This document shows positions 11,056-22,511 of a DNA stretch of 64,000 nt, in pieces. The notes beneath the pieces were generated by a model. The model searched no databases, had not been told where the DNA came from, and saw nothing but the letters and a program-made list of their open reading frames with translations. A program made the position numbers and the translations under genes. Numbering within the stretch: the first letter of the stretch is position 1; the number at the start of each line of letters is the position of its first letter. The DNA is from Petrosia ficiformis (taxonomy: Eukaryota > Porifera > Demospongiae > Haplosclerida > Petrosiidae), in NCBI GenBank assembly GCA_947044365.1, contig OX345646.1, positions 3,852,827 to 3,916,826 of the forward strand. The letters are read 5' to 3'.

Positions 11056-11128
11056 ATGGAAGAGTTATTAGAGTCTTTAATGAAATCTACTGATGAGGTT
11101 ACTTACAAAACACATCCCAATTATCAAG
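11056..11128 (+). CDS. Possible first exon of plus-strand gene 2
   Basis: The frame opens at ATG 11056 and runs 24 codons (MEELLESLMKSTDEV at its start) to a donor (CAAG then GTATCA), leaving in phase 1. The next exon at 13477 starts in phase 1. A decayed duplicate is at 16509, where the frame stops after six codons. Function unknown. Confidence 0.45.
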
Positions 11129-11469
11129 GTATCATATCAATATCATCATGTATTTATGAATCACATTTGCTTCCCCACATTTGAACTACATTGTGTATAT
11201 TTAAATATTTGTTTGTGTCACATATGAGTTGTATACATACATGTAGTTGCTAAGGAAGTTTCATCATTCTGGGGAGGTAGGGATGTTTGCTCAATTTATT
11301 GTCATGGAACATAAATGTACATGTACATGTACAAGTATATCCAGGCTACATTTACATGTATGTACATGTGTATGTGCTGTAAATGGCTTTTTTCTCCTTA
11401 TATCTTAATTTTTGTTGATGTTACATTGTATAGGCCATCATCATTTCTGTTTTGCAAAATAATTAATTT

Positions 11470-11931
11470 TTAATCCTTTATAACCCATTGACATCTTCAG
11501 ACATCCAAATTAATTAACTTTTAATTTCTATTGATGTCTACAGACGTCATGTGTATCAATGGTTGTGTTTTGAAGTCCTTTGTGATATTTTTCAACCAAA
11601 TTTGGACACAAGACAGTGTACTAAATGTGCTTTATGTTGTGCAAATGTCAAAGCTATACAAATAACCAATTATAAGTGATTGAATTGACAAAAATGCTAA
11701 GTGCGGGTGTTGACACTGACCACTGTACTTTCAAACACTCGCCTTGGTGCTTTCCTCCAACTAACGAAGCATGATTTTGGTATCTTGACTTTGTTAGAAG
11801 GTGCTCTGTCTAACCAAGTTTGTTGGAGAGTTATAGAGGTGAAAATAGTTACATGTAGTTATTATACTTGAAAATTAATTTTGGAATGTGAAGAAAAACG
11901 TCCAGTTTAATAATGGGGTATAAAGGGTTAA
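11470..11931. mobile_element. TTAA-flanked MITE with CCCTTTATA-type ends
   Basis: TTAA at 11470-11473 and 11928-11931 encloses 454 bp. The left end is TCCTTTATAACCCATT and the right end, reversed, is CCCTTTATACCCCATT. This is the most complete member of the family also seen at 7327-7866 and, as a fragment, inside 22512-23871. A piggyBac-like affinity follows from the target and the CCC start. It carries no transposase. Confidence 0.8.
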
Positions 11932-11999
11932 TTAAATACCAATAATATCACCCAATCATTCAGAAAATTTTAGGACATGTTCTGTAAGAAAACATTGAA

Positions 12000-13094
12000 T
12001 TTACTATACTTTGAGATTACATTTGGTAGTCAAATCAATCTTGTCCACTCAAATCTAGAGGGGAGTGAGAATGAATAATCTCATACCTCACCCCTCCTTG
12101 ATATGTGTGAAACTATGATGATTATAGTATATGTACGTACAGTATATACATGTACATGTACATGTACACATGTATCTAGGGTTCAGTGATATTGACAGAT
12201 ATGTATACCTGATGTGATTATTACAATTATTACATACACATGTACAATTATGTATTCTTAATGTGAGGTAACAGTTACTACAAATAAGTACTAACGGAAC
12301 ACAAACTAAAATTAAAGAATTAGTTGCTATTCCTAACAGACAGTCTCAGTAGTGTTCATTAAAGCTAATTTATATGTATGATAATTATTATAATATATTA
12401 GTATAATGATAGTCATCATCATGAGTGACTACTACTGGGAGAGTTATAAGTATGATAAAGTTTAGACTCAGGCATACAGAAGAGGTGGGGTCACCCTGTG
12501 ATTTGAAAACCATTCTACTCTAATAACAAACAACTTTGTAAATGCAGTATAAAGTAGTAAAAGTAAATATAATATATAATTGTACATATCATACACATAC
12601 ATGTATAAACAGGATTTCATTTTGATGGTAGAGGACATTTGCCCCACCCCCTCCTACCTTCTTGTTAATCTCAAAATTCACAAACAGTGTTAATGAAACC
12701 CAATACAAGTATTAATCAATGTATGCTATCATATTCATGTAGCAATTCAATTGTTTAGCCTATGGTTAATGATTTTAAAATAGAAAAGCAAAATTTAAAA
12801 TTTTTACAAAGTTACCACATCCACATAGTGTTATTATAATCATATTCTATAGGTGTGTGTATTTATGTGTGTCTATTAATAACAACATCATATGAATATT
12901 GATACTATGAACAAGTTACTAGTATACATGTAATAATAGTGATAGTCTTTATATTAAGCCTTTTAGTTACATGTATTTGTATAATTCATGATTACTGTTT
13001 CCATGGTAATCATTTAATATATAAATGAGTACATGAATACACAACTGATCTTGTGTTAAGTCTATTACTGACAAAGTAACTTAATCAATATCCT
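12000..13094. other. Intron-like or intergenic AT-rich stretch
   Basis: No coding signal seen. It contains a TACATGTACATG cluster at about 12145-12175. It would be an intron if exons 11056-11128 and 13477-13607 belong together. Confidence 0.4.

Positions 13095-13131
<37 letters not shown>
13095..13131. repeat. (CT)n microsatellite
   Basis: About 37 bases of CT dinucleotides with two interruptions. Confidence 0.95.
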
Positions 13132-13133
<2 letters not shown>

Positions 13134-13476
13134 GTAAGCTATAATATATACATTGTATGTATTTAATTATTTATTTTATTTAATTTTTACTTTTAAATTT
13201 AGTTTCCGTGTCATGTCTGCTACTTTTGCAGGCGACCTCGCCTACTGCCTAGCATTTTAAATTGTCCAGGTCAGAGGTCGAAATAATTCCCTATGTAATG
13301 GTGGTATTAGGTATCCTGTTGATGTCTGGCCAATTAATCTCTGTGTGTACATGTATGAGTGTTTGTGTAATGTACAATATATGTTTTGTTTGTTTCTGAG
13401 CCAACAACTATTAAACTGCACATGTCAATGGGCCATTTCATGCATGGTTATTACATTAGCTCTTCTCTCTCTATAG

Positions 13477-13607
13477 CATGCTATTGTTTTGAAACTCCAC
13501 ACATTGACAGCCATGCCTTTGAGTATTCATTCCATACAAGTACGAGTCTTACTCCAGAGGACCTTAAACCAGAACCAACCTTTATCTTTACCTACCACAA
13601 GAATTTG
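13477..13607 (+). CDS. Internal exon of unrecognised plus-strand gene 2
   Basis: A 131-nt exon is bounded by a polypyrimidine acceptor (TCTTCTCTCTCTATAG) and donor GTAAATG. It is open only in the frame that enters in phase 1, giving a 43-codon stretch containing CYCFETPHIDSHAFEYSF and KPEPTFIFTYHKNL. The composition is that of real protein, not repeat, and the entry phase agrees with exon 11056-11128. I do not recognise the family. Confidence 0.6.
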
Positions 13608-14023
13608 GTAAATGCACATGTACATGTGTAATGTAATTATGTGTATGTAGAGCTCAAAGTTAATACTTGTACTGACAACTAAAAAATCAGTTGTCTTCCC
13701 AGGACAACAATTATCTCCAGCCACCTTGTCACATGTACAGTAGCATTGTAAATTGATTGATCTAGTTTGGGTTTCTGGAATGCCTCAAGAATGACACTAT
13801 GGTTATTAATTACTACAATACTATTACATTTGTGTAATTTCACTTGAGAATTAAAAACATTAATTAATGTTAGATAATAATAATATTATTAATTGTCCTA
13901 GACTATCAAAATTTTGTCCATGTTGACAACTGATATCTACATTTAGTTTCAATCCTGGTAATATCAATTGTAAGTAGTAGGCTTGTCATGTACATTGTAT
14001 GGAGGTACTTGTTTTCTCTATGT

Positions 14024-14212
14024 TATATACATACTGTATATATTAATTAAGGCTTCAATGAATAGGGGTTTTAAAAATCAAAAAACATATTTTATCTAGC
14101 AAATTAATATTCAAATACTCTCTTGTTGTTTATTTCTATTGAATTATATGTACAGTAGCTTATCATTTTGTAAGTAACTACTATATAACCATAACCTCAG
14201 TGGATTGATGAT
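14024..14212. repeat. Left unit of a local direct duplication
   Basis: About 190 bp, from TTATATACATACTGTATATATTAA to GTGGATTGATGA, is repeated at 14503-14685 with small differences. The period is about 479 bp. The spacer between the units (14213-14502) holds the SINE head at 14375-14441 and a hairpin at 14220-14244. Confidence 0.8.
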
Positions 14213-14374
14213 CATAATGGGTATTACCCAAGCCTTGGGTAATGAGGGATGACGCCTCCTAGCCTAAAGGGTCCACTTTGGAAATTGTGGTCTTTCCGGT
14301 CTTGTGTATATAAGTTGTGGTTAGTCATTCCCATCAAATAGTCCCAGTTTGATGGGCACTCTTTTTTTAAGGAG

Positions 14375-14441
14375 GCAGCATGGCTTAGTGGTTGGAGCTT
14401 GAGCCTCCTGATCTAAGGGTCTGTGGTTCGAGTCCAGCTGC
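14375..14441 (+). repeat. tRNA-derived SINE head with canonical B box
   Basis: GCAGC at 14375-14379 pairs with GCTGC at 14437-14441. An A-box-like TGGCTTAGTGGTTGGAGC follows the first arm. GGTTCGAGTCC at 14425-14435 is a perfect B box. The segment is too short and mispaired in the T stem for a normal tRNA, and it is followed by non-tRNA sequence, so it is read as a tRNA-derived SINE. Confidence 0.65.
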
Positions 14442-14502
14442 GGTCGTGTTGTTTCCTGAAAGGAGAGTGTCTGTCTTTCTGTGGACTTCGTCGCCAAGTT
14501 AT

Positions 14503-14685
14503 ATACACACTGTATATATTAAATTAATAGTGGTTTTAAAAATCAAAATATATATTTTATTTAGCAAACTCATATTCAAATACTCTCTTGTTGTTTATGT
14601 CTATTGAAATATCAAGAATTATATGTACATTAGCTTATCAATTTACTGTAAGTAACTACTATATAACTGTAACCTTAGTGGATTG
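14503..14685. repeat. Right unit of a local direct duplication
   Basis: Second copy of 14024-14212, differing by small indels (for example it lacks the CTTCAATGAATAGG segment). Confidence 0.8.
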
Positions 14686-14739
14686 ATGAGGGAACATATA
14701 TACATGTATAGGCACAGTTACATACATAGATACAAAATG

Positions 14740-15425
14740 TACAAACACTATAAATAGATACATACATGTAGTTCTACATACACTATAGATACATGTAGAT
14801 ACATTGATCTACATACACTATAGATAGTTACATAGATCGATAGATACATAGATCTACATACACTATAGATAGATACATACATGTAGATCTACATACACTA
14901 TAGATAGATACATACATGTAGATCTACGTACATACACTATAGATAGATCTACATACACTATAGATAGATACATAGATCTACATACACTATAGATAGATAC
15001 ATAGATCTACATAAACTATAGATAGATACATAGATCTACATACACAATAGATAGATACATAAATCTGCATACACTATAGATAGATACATAGATCTACACA
15101 CACTATAGATAGATACATAGATCTACATCAGTGTTTTTAATAAGCTCATATGGCGCACCATTGACCCCAAAGAGCTTCTTATTTGGCACTGCACAGTTCT
15201 CTCTTTGTGCCAGTGGCGCAGCTAATCATGATTATATTGTCACTAACACCATTAACTCTTAGTTAATTGGCTTAAGATGTATTCTCAGTGGCACACATAC
15301 TATCCATTTTTGAGCCAATTTGGCCCAAGCTTTGAAACGTATCAAAAACTCTGATCTACATGTACATACACTATAGATAGATACATGGATTTTCATACAC
15401 TATAGATAGATAAATAGATCTATGT
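14740..15425. repeat. 29-bp satellite (ATCTACATACACTATAG type)
   Basis: Tandem units of roughly 29 bp built from ATACATAGATCTACATACAC and TATAGATAG, with variants carrying ACATACATGTAG. The array is interrupted by a 225-bp hAT-like MITE at 15129-15353 and resumes on the other side. Confidence 0.9.
15129..15353. mobile_element. hAT-like MITE inside the 29-bp satellite
   Basis: The 8-bp target ATCTACAT is duplicated exactly at 15121-15128 and 15354-15361. The element starts CAGTGTTTTTAATA and ends, reversed, CAGAGTTTTTGATA. CAG(T/A)G-type termini plus an 8-bp duplication are diagnostic of hAT transposons. No coding content at 225 bp. Confidence 0.9.
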
Positions 15426-16052
15426 AGAAAGAGGGATAAAAAGAAGGTATTTCCTGATGCATTTGTTGGCACTAACATAGAAGGTTATGGCTGGTAATGA
15501 GAGGGAATTATTATAAATCTGTTTTTGATAGCAGAATTGTGCACAGCTTATGTTGTAGTGATAAAATGAATAATTCGTGGTTTATGATTTTGTGTGTGCA
15601 AGTATCTGTGTGTGTATCTGTAATGCTTTGTGTGTGTGTGTGTCTATAAGAAGCAACCCATGCTTGTATGAAGCACAACAAAGTACATGTAGCTGGGGGG
15701 TGCAGGTAGTATCACCCAAGAAACATTGTTTGCACACTGTCATGTTAGAATACTGAAATTTATAGATTCAAATGGGAGGAAGACAGACTTGAAAGTGGAG
15801 AAGATTCCCTCCTCCTCCATCGATAAAACCCTGTATTTACATGAACATGTAGTACGTAGATTGTATGTAACCACATTTACGTGTACAATATTCTATAGTA
15901 TAATAATTTACATATAATTATATTGTAGTTAGTGTACATGTACTATACATGTAAGTATAGATACTATAGTATATGTACATGTTAGTATACATCATTAATT
16001 TTATATACATGCACACTCTATAATCTTTATGGGTTATATTAATCTTGTTTAG

Positions 16053-16085
16053 ATGTTAGTGGAGGAGGAGGTGCTGGTGGATTTG
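16053..16085 (+). CDS. Possible short exon of a plus-strand gene
   Basis: A 33-nt open block lies between acceptor CTTGTTTAG and donor GTAAGAG. Two frames are open: one gives an acidic LVEEEVLVDL, the other a glycine-rich VSGGGGAGGF. The glycine frame would join in phase to 16223-16287; the acidic frame would join exon 13477-13607. I cannot decide between them. Confidence 0.35.
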
Positions 16086-16222
16086 GTAAGAGTGCTTTCA
16101 ATTTTGTTGTAGGGGATGGAGTATCAACTGGTCTTATTGGAGAAGCTGGTGGTGGAACTAATTTTCAGTGAGGTACATTTGTAATTCCATAAACCCCCAA
16201 GGATAATTGTTTTTATCTACAG

Positions 16223-16287
16223 TGACTCTAGACTCCTTGCTTAGCTCCATTAGAGACACTACTGATTTTACATTTCCAACCTCATTT
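16223..16287 (+). CDS. Possible exon of a plus-strand gene
   Basis: A 65-nt block follows acceptor TTTTTATCTACAG and ends at a consensus donor (GTAAGT). Only the phase-1 entry is open, giving 21 residues (LDSLLSSIRDTTDFTFPTSF). Its 3' side overlaps a dispersed repeat. It could be genuine or a chance reading. Confidence 0.35.
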
Positions 16288-16400
16288 GTAAGTAATTTCA
16301 CACAACCCATAGAACACTCATAACACCAAACCCCTCCCATATTTGTAGCTATGATTAATAATCCAAGACAGGATACATGTATAATAATATGCGACCAAGC
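16239..16400 (-). repeat. Fragment of a dispersed, formerly coding repeat family
   Basis: The stretch TTTCACACAACC to CCAAACCCCTCCCATATTTG is shared with 49525-49570. On the minus strand it reads NMGGVWCYECSMGCVKL, and the 49.5-kb copy reads a broken version of the same peptide. Related fragments are at 19035-19180, 45898-46240, 48810-48935 and 49315-49570. Confidence 0.5.
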
Positions 16401-16490
16401 ATTATCTTCATCCAAACCTTACCACTACCATTCCATATCAACAGTCTTTGATGTATAGTAGAGGTCAAAGTATTGCATAGATTGCCAATA

Positions 16491-17100
16491 GTGATAGTTT
16501 GATATATCAATGGAAGAGCTATTAGAGTTTTAGTATCTTTACAACTGATAAGGTTAATAATTACATAACACACTACAATTAACAAGGTTTCATATACATG
16601 TAGCATTTTAATGGCTTGCATTTGGTTTCCCCACATTTGAACTACACATGTACATGTACATGTATATTGTGTATAATTATTTAAATATTTGTTTGTGTCA
16701 CCAACAGTATATACTAGAGAGGGAGAGTATCCCACTAGTAGCACAACCCTGCGAAAAGTACTTGAGTTGAGAAGATGGTGAAAAGTACATTCTAGACCAG
16801 AAAGTGATGCACAAAGCCACAAGCACGTTAATCATGTGAATAGTAGAGTATAGAAAGATATCAAGAATGGCAGAGCTTGAGAGAGATGTTCTATACAGAC
16901 TATGCAAAGACAGTGATTTTTGCAGGTTATGATTAGCACTTCTAGTAATGTTGTACAAAATGAAATCCAGCTCTTGCTCGTGACTGCCAGATTCCTTTGC
17001 AACATTCTGGAGAGAGGCCACAAATCCCAACTCGACTCTTGGTGTCACATATGAGTTGTACATGTACATTTTTAGTTGCTAAGTTTCATCATTCTGGGTG
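16491..17100. repeat. Decayed duplicate of the 11.03-11.29 kb segment
   Basis: ATAGTTTGATATATCAATGG, CCCCACATTTGAACTACA, AATATTTGTTTGTGTCAC and GTTTCATCATTCTGGG occur in the same order here and at 11040-11280. The duplicate of exon 11056 is broken here by an early stop. A transposable element (16702-17041) was inserted after the duplication, splitting GTGTCAC from ATATGAGTTG. Confidence 0.75.
16702..17041 (+). mobile_element. 340-bp DNA element with 7-bp target duplication (family with 18306-18928)
   Basis: GTGTCAC is duplicated at 16695-16701 and 17042-17048, and the empty site exists at 11.2 kb. The ends are CAACAGTATATACT at the left and, reversed, CAAGAGTCGAGTTGG at the right. Both the terminal block (GAGAGGGAGAGTATC, AGCACAACCCTGCG) and the interior match 18306-18928. 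The remnant coding segment (ELERDVLY) corresponds to the acidic frame in the longer copy. Confidence 0.85.
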
Positions 17101-18019
17101 GAGATTGATTAATTTATGTTTATGGACCATACCTGAATGTATGCCCTGGCTACATTATGTTTTGTAGATCATCATTAGGATTTGTTTCTCCATACATGTA
17201 CATGTATATATTGTATCTTGTGTTTCATGAAGTTAGAAGCCATCAACATTTCTGGTTACAAAATTATTATTTTTTAAAGGGCAATAAAATCACCCAATCA
17301 TTCAGTAATAAATGGATCTTAGGACATGTTTTGTCAGGAAAATTTTTAATTTTCTATACTCTAATATCAATTTTGTCCACTAAAATCTAGAAGGGAGTTC
17401 GAATGGAAAATCTCAGACCTCACCCTGCTCTATGTATATGGAACTATGACGATTATAATACATGTATTAGGACTGGGAAAATGTTTGAAAGTTTATTCAT
17501 TTGCTGTGCATTCAAGGGTAAATTACTCCCTTCAAAGCTTTACTACCACACCCACTTTAATGTTTGCATGTGCACTTATGCAATCTAAATGTGTGGTCAA
17601 TAATGTGGATGTGTTCCACAAAAGTTGAGACAGCGTTGTTGGCAGCTTCAGTCCAGTGATGCTAAATCCAAGTAGAAACAGCAACAGAAACAAGACTAGT
17701 ACTTGTTAGGAAGCAATACAGTTTTGATTTACCAGATATAGTAAACTGTATATACATGTATATACTTACGCATATTAGCTGGTTGTAATGACATGTACAT
17801 GTACATGTACATGGTACATGTATACACTTTCATTAGCCACTTGTAAATTACATGTACAGTACATCTACATGTAAACGTTTGGAATAAGCTAACTGCCACA
17901 AGTTTCATCATTCTTTCCATACACTTTGTATATAGATGTTTGCAATTGGTGGTATTGATGATTCCAGTTAACACAGGAACTGTAATAGTTTTCAAAAGGT
18001 GGAATAAAGAAGGTTTCAA

Positions 18020-18240
18020 AAGGAATGCTAAAGCCACTGGAAGTACAGGGTACCTTGCATGTTGTATTGTTGAACCTGTACATGTACATGGTACATGTAC
18101 GTATATACCTACATGGGTACATTAACTGGCTATAAAGACATGTGCTGCAGTATATGATCTGTTATTTTAATTGAAGTGTAAGAGCTAGTGGTTTTAATTG
18201 AGGACTAGTTTACATATGTTTGAATAATATGTGAAGGGAT
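18020..18240. repeat. Spacer block shared with 48270-48740
   Basis: The TACAGGG..CATGTTGTATT and GTAAGAGCTAGTGGTTTTAA segments recur in the same order at 48290-48310 and 48668-48700, an offset near 30.4 kb. Sequence just upstream (17985-18020) resembles exon 48118-48263 but is no longer open. This supports duplication of the spacers together with the ankyrin-Roc gene. Confidence 0.6.
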
Positions 18241-18305
18241 AACATGTATAAATAGAATCTTAGGAAATAGAAAGATGTATCTAATAATAATACTGTGTAT
18301 ATTAT

Positions 18306-18928
18306 CAAGAGTATATACAATGTAATAAGAGAGGGAGAGTATCGCATTTCCGTATAAGCGTGTAGCACAACCCTACGAAAAGTACATGACCTTTATAATA
18401 ATATTCACGACGTAATCATCACGTGTGAAGTAGGCGTTGAGGCGTTATGTGACCACATTGTAAACAAAGATGGATGATGCAGCAACCACACCATCACGGA
18501 TCCCATCTGTGCAGCATTCGCCTCGTTTATCAAGTCATGTGGCTGGTTCTACAATTAGGGAAGGTGATATTCCACTGTCAAAGGTTCTTAAAACTTCAGG
18601 ATTTGTGGCATCTTTCCGGAATGTTGCGAAGGAATCTGGCGATCGAGGAATAGTTGGATTTCGCTTTGTGAGGTAAGGTAGCTCGGACTGCTCCAAGTCA
18701 GCTTCATCGTCACTGTCGATCTCAAAATCACTGTCTTCGTATAGAATATCTCTCTCGAGCTTCAGCATGTAAGCATATCACACTATTCACGTGATTATTA
18801 AACATGCTTGGGCTTTGTGCACCGCCTTGTGGTCTAGCACGTACTTTTCACCATCTTCTCAACTCAAGTGCTTTTAGCAGGGTTGTGCTATAAGTACGAT
18901 ACTCTCCCTCTCTTATTATATACTCTTG
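18306..18928 (-). mobile_element. 623-bp DNA element with 7-bp target duplication
   Basis: ATATTAT is duplicated at 18299-18305 and 18929-18935. Both ends begin CAAGAGTATATA, followed by AATAAGAGAGGGAGAGTATCG. The minus strand carries an open segment with an acidic patch (YEDSDFEIDSDDEAD) and a conserved PRSPDSFATFRKDATNP block. The plus strand also has an open frame of 68 codons with PSRIP. Acidic N-termini occur in several transposases, but there is no catalytic domain. CA termini with 7-bp duplications are not typical of the common superfamilies. Confidence 0.85.
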
Positions 18929-19034
18929 ATATTATTCAGTATGATAAACTTACAGATACAAATATATTTGTATCAGTATCATATACATGTACTTGTTATA
19001 GGTATTATATATTTACATGTACATTAGTGGGTGG

Positions 19035-19180
19035 TTTAATACTATACATATCGCCACACCCCCTATGATAATTTTATTCACACAATCTTCTGTTATTCCC
19101 TCTCCTCTGTCAGATAACATTCCTGTACTAAACCCTGATAATGGAATAAAAAATACCATATAGTACATGTATATATAGTA
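19035..19180 (-). repeat. Fragment of the formerly coding dispersed repeat
   Basis: On the minus strand it reads SDRGEGITEDCVNKIIIGGV. The DNA from CTTCTGTTATTCCCTCTCCTCTG to ATAAAAAATACCATATAGTA matches 46165-46240 and 48900-48930. Confidence 0.6.
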
Positions 19181-19199
19181 TGGCATGATTGAACGAATA

Positions 19200-21479
19200 T
19201 TCTAATATTCAAATGTTTGTTTGAACATCGAATGTTTGAACAACAATTTCAAATAATTGAGCATGGGCGTGGTCTCAATAATTACATTCCAATGTGGTTT
19301 TGCATTTGCAGCTTAAAGGATAGGTCTGTAAAGCAGAAAATGAAATGTTGCAGGAGTTGATAGGTTTGACTATTTTTGCTAAAAGGCACTTCATATTTTG
19401 TGTGGTTTCTAACTTACCTTGGCCATAGTATGAAATTCAATTATAAGTCGCTTGTAGATGTGGCCAGCTGGAACCTGAAAACTTTTTTTAAAGCTTGTAG
19501 ACTTGTCCAGCTCAGTATAAAATATTATATCTATACTTTACCAAGAAATAGGGAAAATTTTAACTCTGTTTTCAACAGATGGGTGTTAACTGTATCGATT
19601 TCATTCGTCTTGTAACATCTACAACCTTCATCAACTGAAATTTCATGCAGTAGTAGGACTAATGTCTGTTATTATATAGATGAAATTTTGATACAGCGCT
19701 AGGTAATCTTTTGAAAGAAGTGAATGTTGAACTTTATGCACGCTACACCTATACATGTACATGTAGGTATACGCATATCTTTTGATTAATAATACTGCCG
19801 TAAAGAGGCGCTCATAAGCTCCTGATATTACTGATGTGTCAACCCTTGATTAAGCATTGCTGTAAGTACTACCTGTCATGAAAAGTCTGATGTGTGGCAT
19901 TTTTTGAGAAAAGTGGACCCAGGGTTGCTACTGGTAAAGTCTGTAAGAAAGAATATGCTTACCATGTTGGGACAAGTAATTTAAGGGAAAATTTCACTTG
20001 TATTCACCCATTTTCAATGATGATACATGTAGTAATTGGAAATTAGAATGTTCGTTCTTTCAATAGAGAGAACATTTGTTTTAGTATATTTCCCATTCAT
20101 TCATGCCCTAATATACAGTATCTGTATTGTACAGTGTATAGTAGTGTACATACTGTACATGTATATGAACACATGTAAATGTATATGCCCTATGTTATGC
20201 ATATTGTATATGTACATCATGTACATGAAAAAGCTACATATACACATGTATGTATTGTACAATGTATAGTAATGTACATCGTATACATGTATAAACACAT
20301 GTACATGTACATGTTCGTGTATAAGCAGTGTGTTATGCTATATCTATTTACATTTACCTAGAGACTCTGATCACTTACTCTGTAAATGTTCTTAATGTAT
20401 GCTATATTTATAACTAGCATTACCATTTCATTCTGGCTATATAGACATGTGAATAGGACTGTTTATATACATGTAAGATAAACTGGGTTTCATCTGGATG
20501 GTTTGTTAGGGAGGAAAAAGAATCAATCATGTGAAGCACACTGCTCCATGGGAGTATGGGTACTCCAAAAAAAATTCATAAATTTAGACCCTCTGTTGTT
20601 GCTTCTATTGGATTCTGGAGCCATTGAAGACTTCTAGATGAGATGTTGTTGCATATAAATTTGGTCTGAAATCTAGTGGGCGAGGATATCCCTTCCCCTT
20701 CCATCTGTACGAAACCCTTGTAAACTGTGGAGGTGCTATAAATAGTGCTACATGCTTCATGTAAGCTTGAGTCTTTGTTAAACTCCTGATTTACAGTGCC
20801 TAAAGACTATCGAAAATATTTATAACAAAGAAAAACAGTCCAACACAATAAGCAGTAATGAAACTATACAATTGAGCAACACCACATGTATACCACTGTG
20901 TGGTTTATTTGTATTCAAAGTAGTTATTTGAAATGAATTATGATACATGATATAATGAGGACAGGTAGTTAGTCTGGTTGTGAGTGATGATAGTTGATTG
21001 TTGATTGTTATATAAGACTATCATCATGATATATAATGTACATGTTACATTGTATATGAAGAAGAAGTCATTGATTCTGTTATTCTTAATTTGTTCAATA
21101 TAAATAGTTTGGTTACTTCTACTTGTAATCATTATTATGTGTTTTCTGCAACAGTAAATGGTCTAGGAATATAAATACTAATTGAAAAATAATGAGTATA
21201 GTTCATGTTACTATAGTGAACCGATATTGTTAAATTCCACTTACAGACTCACATGATTATTATAAACTAGTAGTAGTAGATGAGTAGAGAGGAGATGAAA
21301 GAGGAGATGAAAGAGGAGATATATTGTACAAGTATGTCAAATAAATCAGTACTCATATCAGGTGTTAAAGAAGTGGAGTCAAATTTTTGATATCACCATC
21401 TTTTTCCATTTCAGTTGCTGTATATATGTACATGAATCCTCAGAAATGACTATTATCAAGATAATTATGATTATGAATA
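19200..21479. other. Long stretch without a recognisable gene
   Basis: AT-rich DNA with no gene I can support. It includes a head-to-tail duplication at about 20125-20340 (period near 126 bp, starting TGTATTGTACARTGTATAGTA) that is dense in TACATGTA. Confidence 0.5.
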
Positions 21480-21650
21480 TGAGTCCATGTAAATTATGTT
21501 TACTGTTTTGACTGTTAAGTGTTTGTATATAAACATTTCTCAAATGTGTATTTACTATTGTGATTATCAAGTGTTTGTATATAAACATTTCTTAAGTGCA
21601 TTTAAATTGGTATTTACTGTTATGAGTGTTAAGTGTCTGTATAATAATTT
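21480..21650. repeat. Imperfect tandem repeat with TGTTTGTATATAAACA
   Basis: Two full units and one partial unit of about 58 bp contain GTGTTTGTATATAAACATTTCT. Confidence 0.75.
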
Positions 21651-21652
21651 GC

Positions 21653-21875
21653 ACTAGTGAGTATTATATACATGTACATACATTAACTACACTAGTGAGT
21701 ATTATATACATGTACATACATTAACTACACTAGTGAGTATTATATACATGTACATAAATTAACTACACTAGTGAGTATTATATACATGTACATACATTAA
21801 TTATACTAGTGAGTATTACATACATAACTAGTATTATATACATGTACATACATTAACTAGTATTATATACATGTA
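21653..21875. repeat. 38-bp tandem repeat
   Basis: Four near-identical 38-bp units start ACTAGTGAGTATTATATACA, followed by shortened units. Each unit carries one TACATGTA. Confidence 0.95.
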
Positions 21876-22509
21876 CATGTTACTACATATACACTAATCA
21901 GAATTGCATACATTTTACAAATATACTAACAGGGATTTTTAATGAATTTATGAAAGGTAGGTGAAATAATTAAAGGTGGTTGGCAAACAGTCTGGATAGC
22001 ATGGAAAATGTTGATTTAGGACCCTTAAAAAGGGTAATGTAGTATACTTGGGAAGTAATTTACTTTTTATAATACAACTAAATTAACAATTAATTCTTTT
22101 TAATCATAGATTAACAACAAAGATGATTTAAAATCACATTGAGAATAGCAAGATGGTGGACTCATCAAACTGTGTAAATACAAAACTGTAAATGAATATT
22201 ATTTTTTTATTCTTTGAAGCCAATATCATTAATTTAAAACTGATTCTAAAACTATTTTGAAAAATGCAATATTATAGGTTTTCATCATTTAATTATTCAG
22301 AATAATTATGATGTCATATGATATAAATTACATGTCACTTGTACTAAAATGATTATTTTTGGAAAGTCAATGAAAGTGTGTGTGGTTTTGAATAGGTCAT
22401 CAGTGTAGGAGTGTTCACAAATGAAGAACAGTCAATTTGCCAGTGGAGTAGAAACAGCCACTCATGGAGGATATTGTTCAATAAATCAAATGAATATCCA
22501 ACTGAACTG
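21876..22509. other. No feature recognised
   Basis: AT-rich sequence between the 38-bp array and the TA-flanked element; no open exon-like block that I can support. Confidence 0.4.
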
Positions 22510-22511
22510 TA

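Noticed and set aside
16158..17069. Overlapping minus-strand open frames of 85-155 codons
   Set aside because: They run across a dispersed repeat, a decayed exon duplicate and the 340-bp transposon, so no single gene is supported.
21653..21875. Regular spacing suggested a CRISPR-like array
   Set aside because: Units are contiguous 38-bp repeats without unique spacers, in a eukaryotic context.
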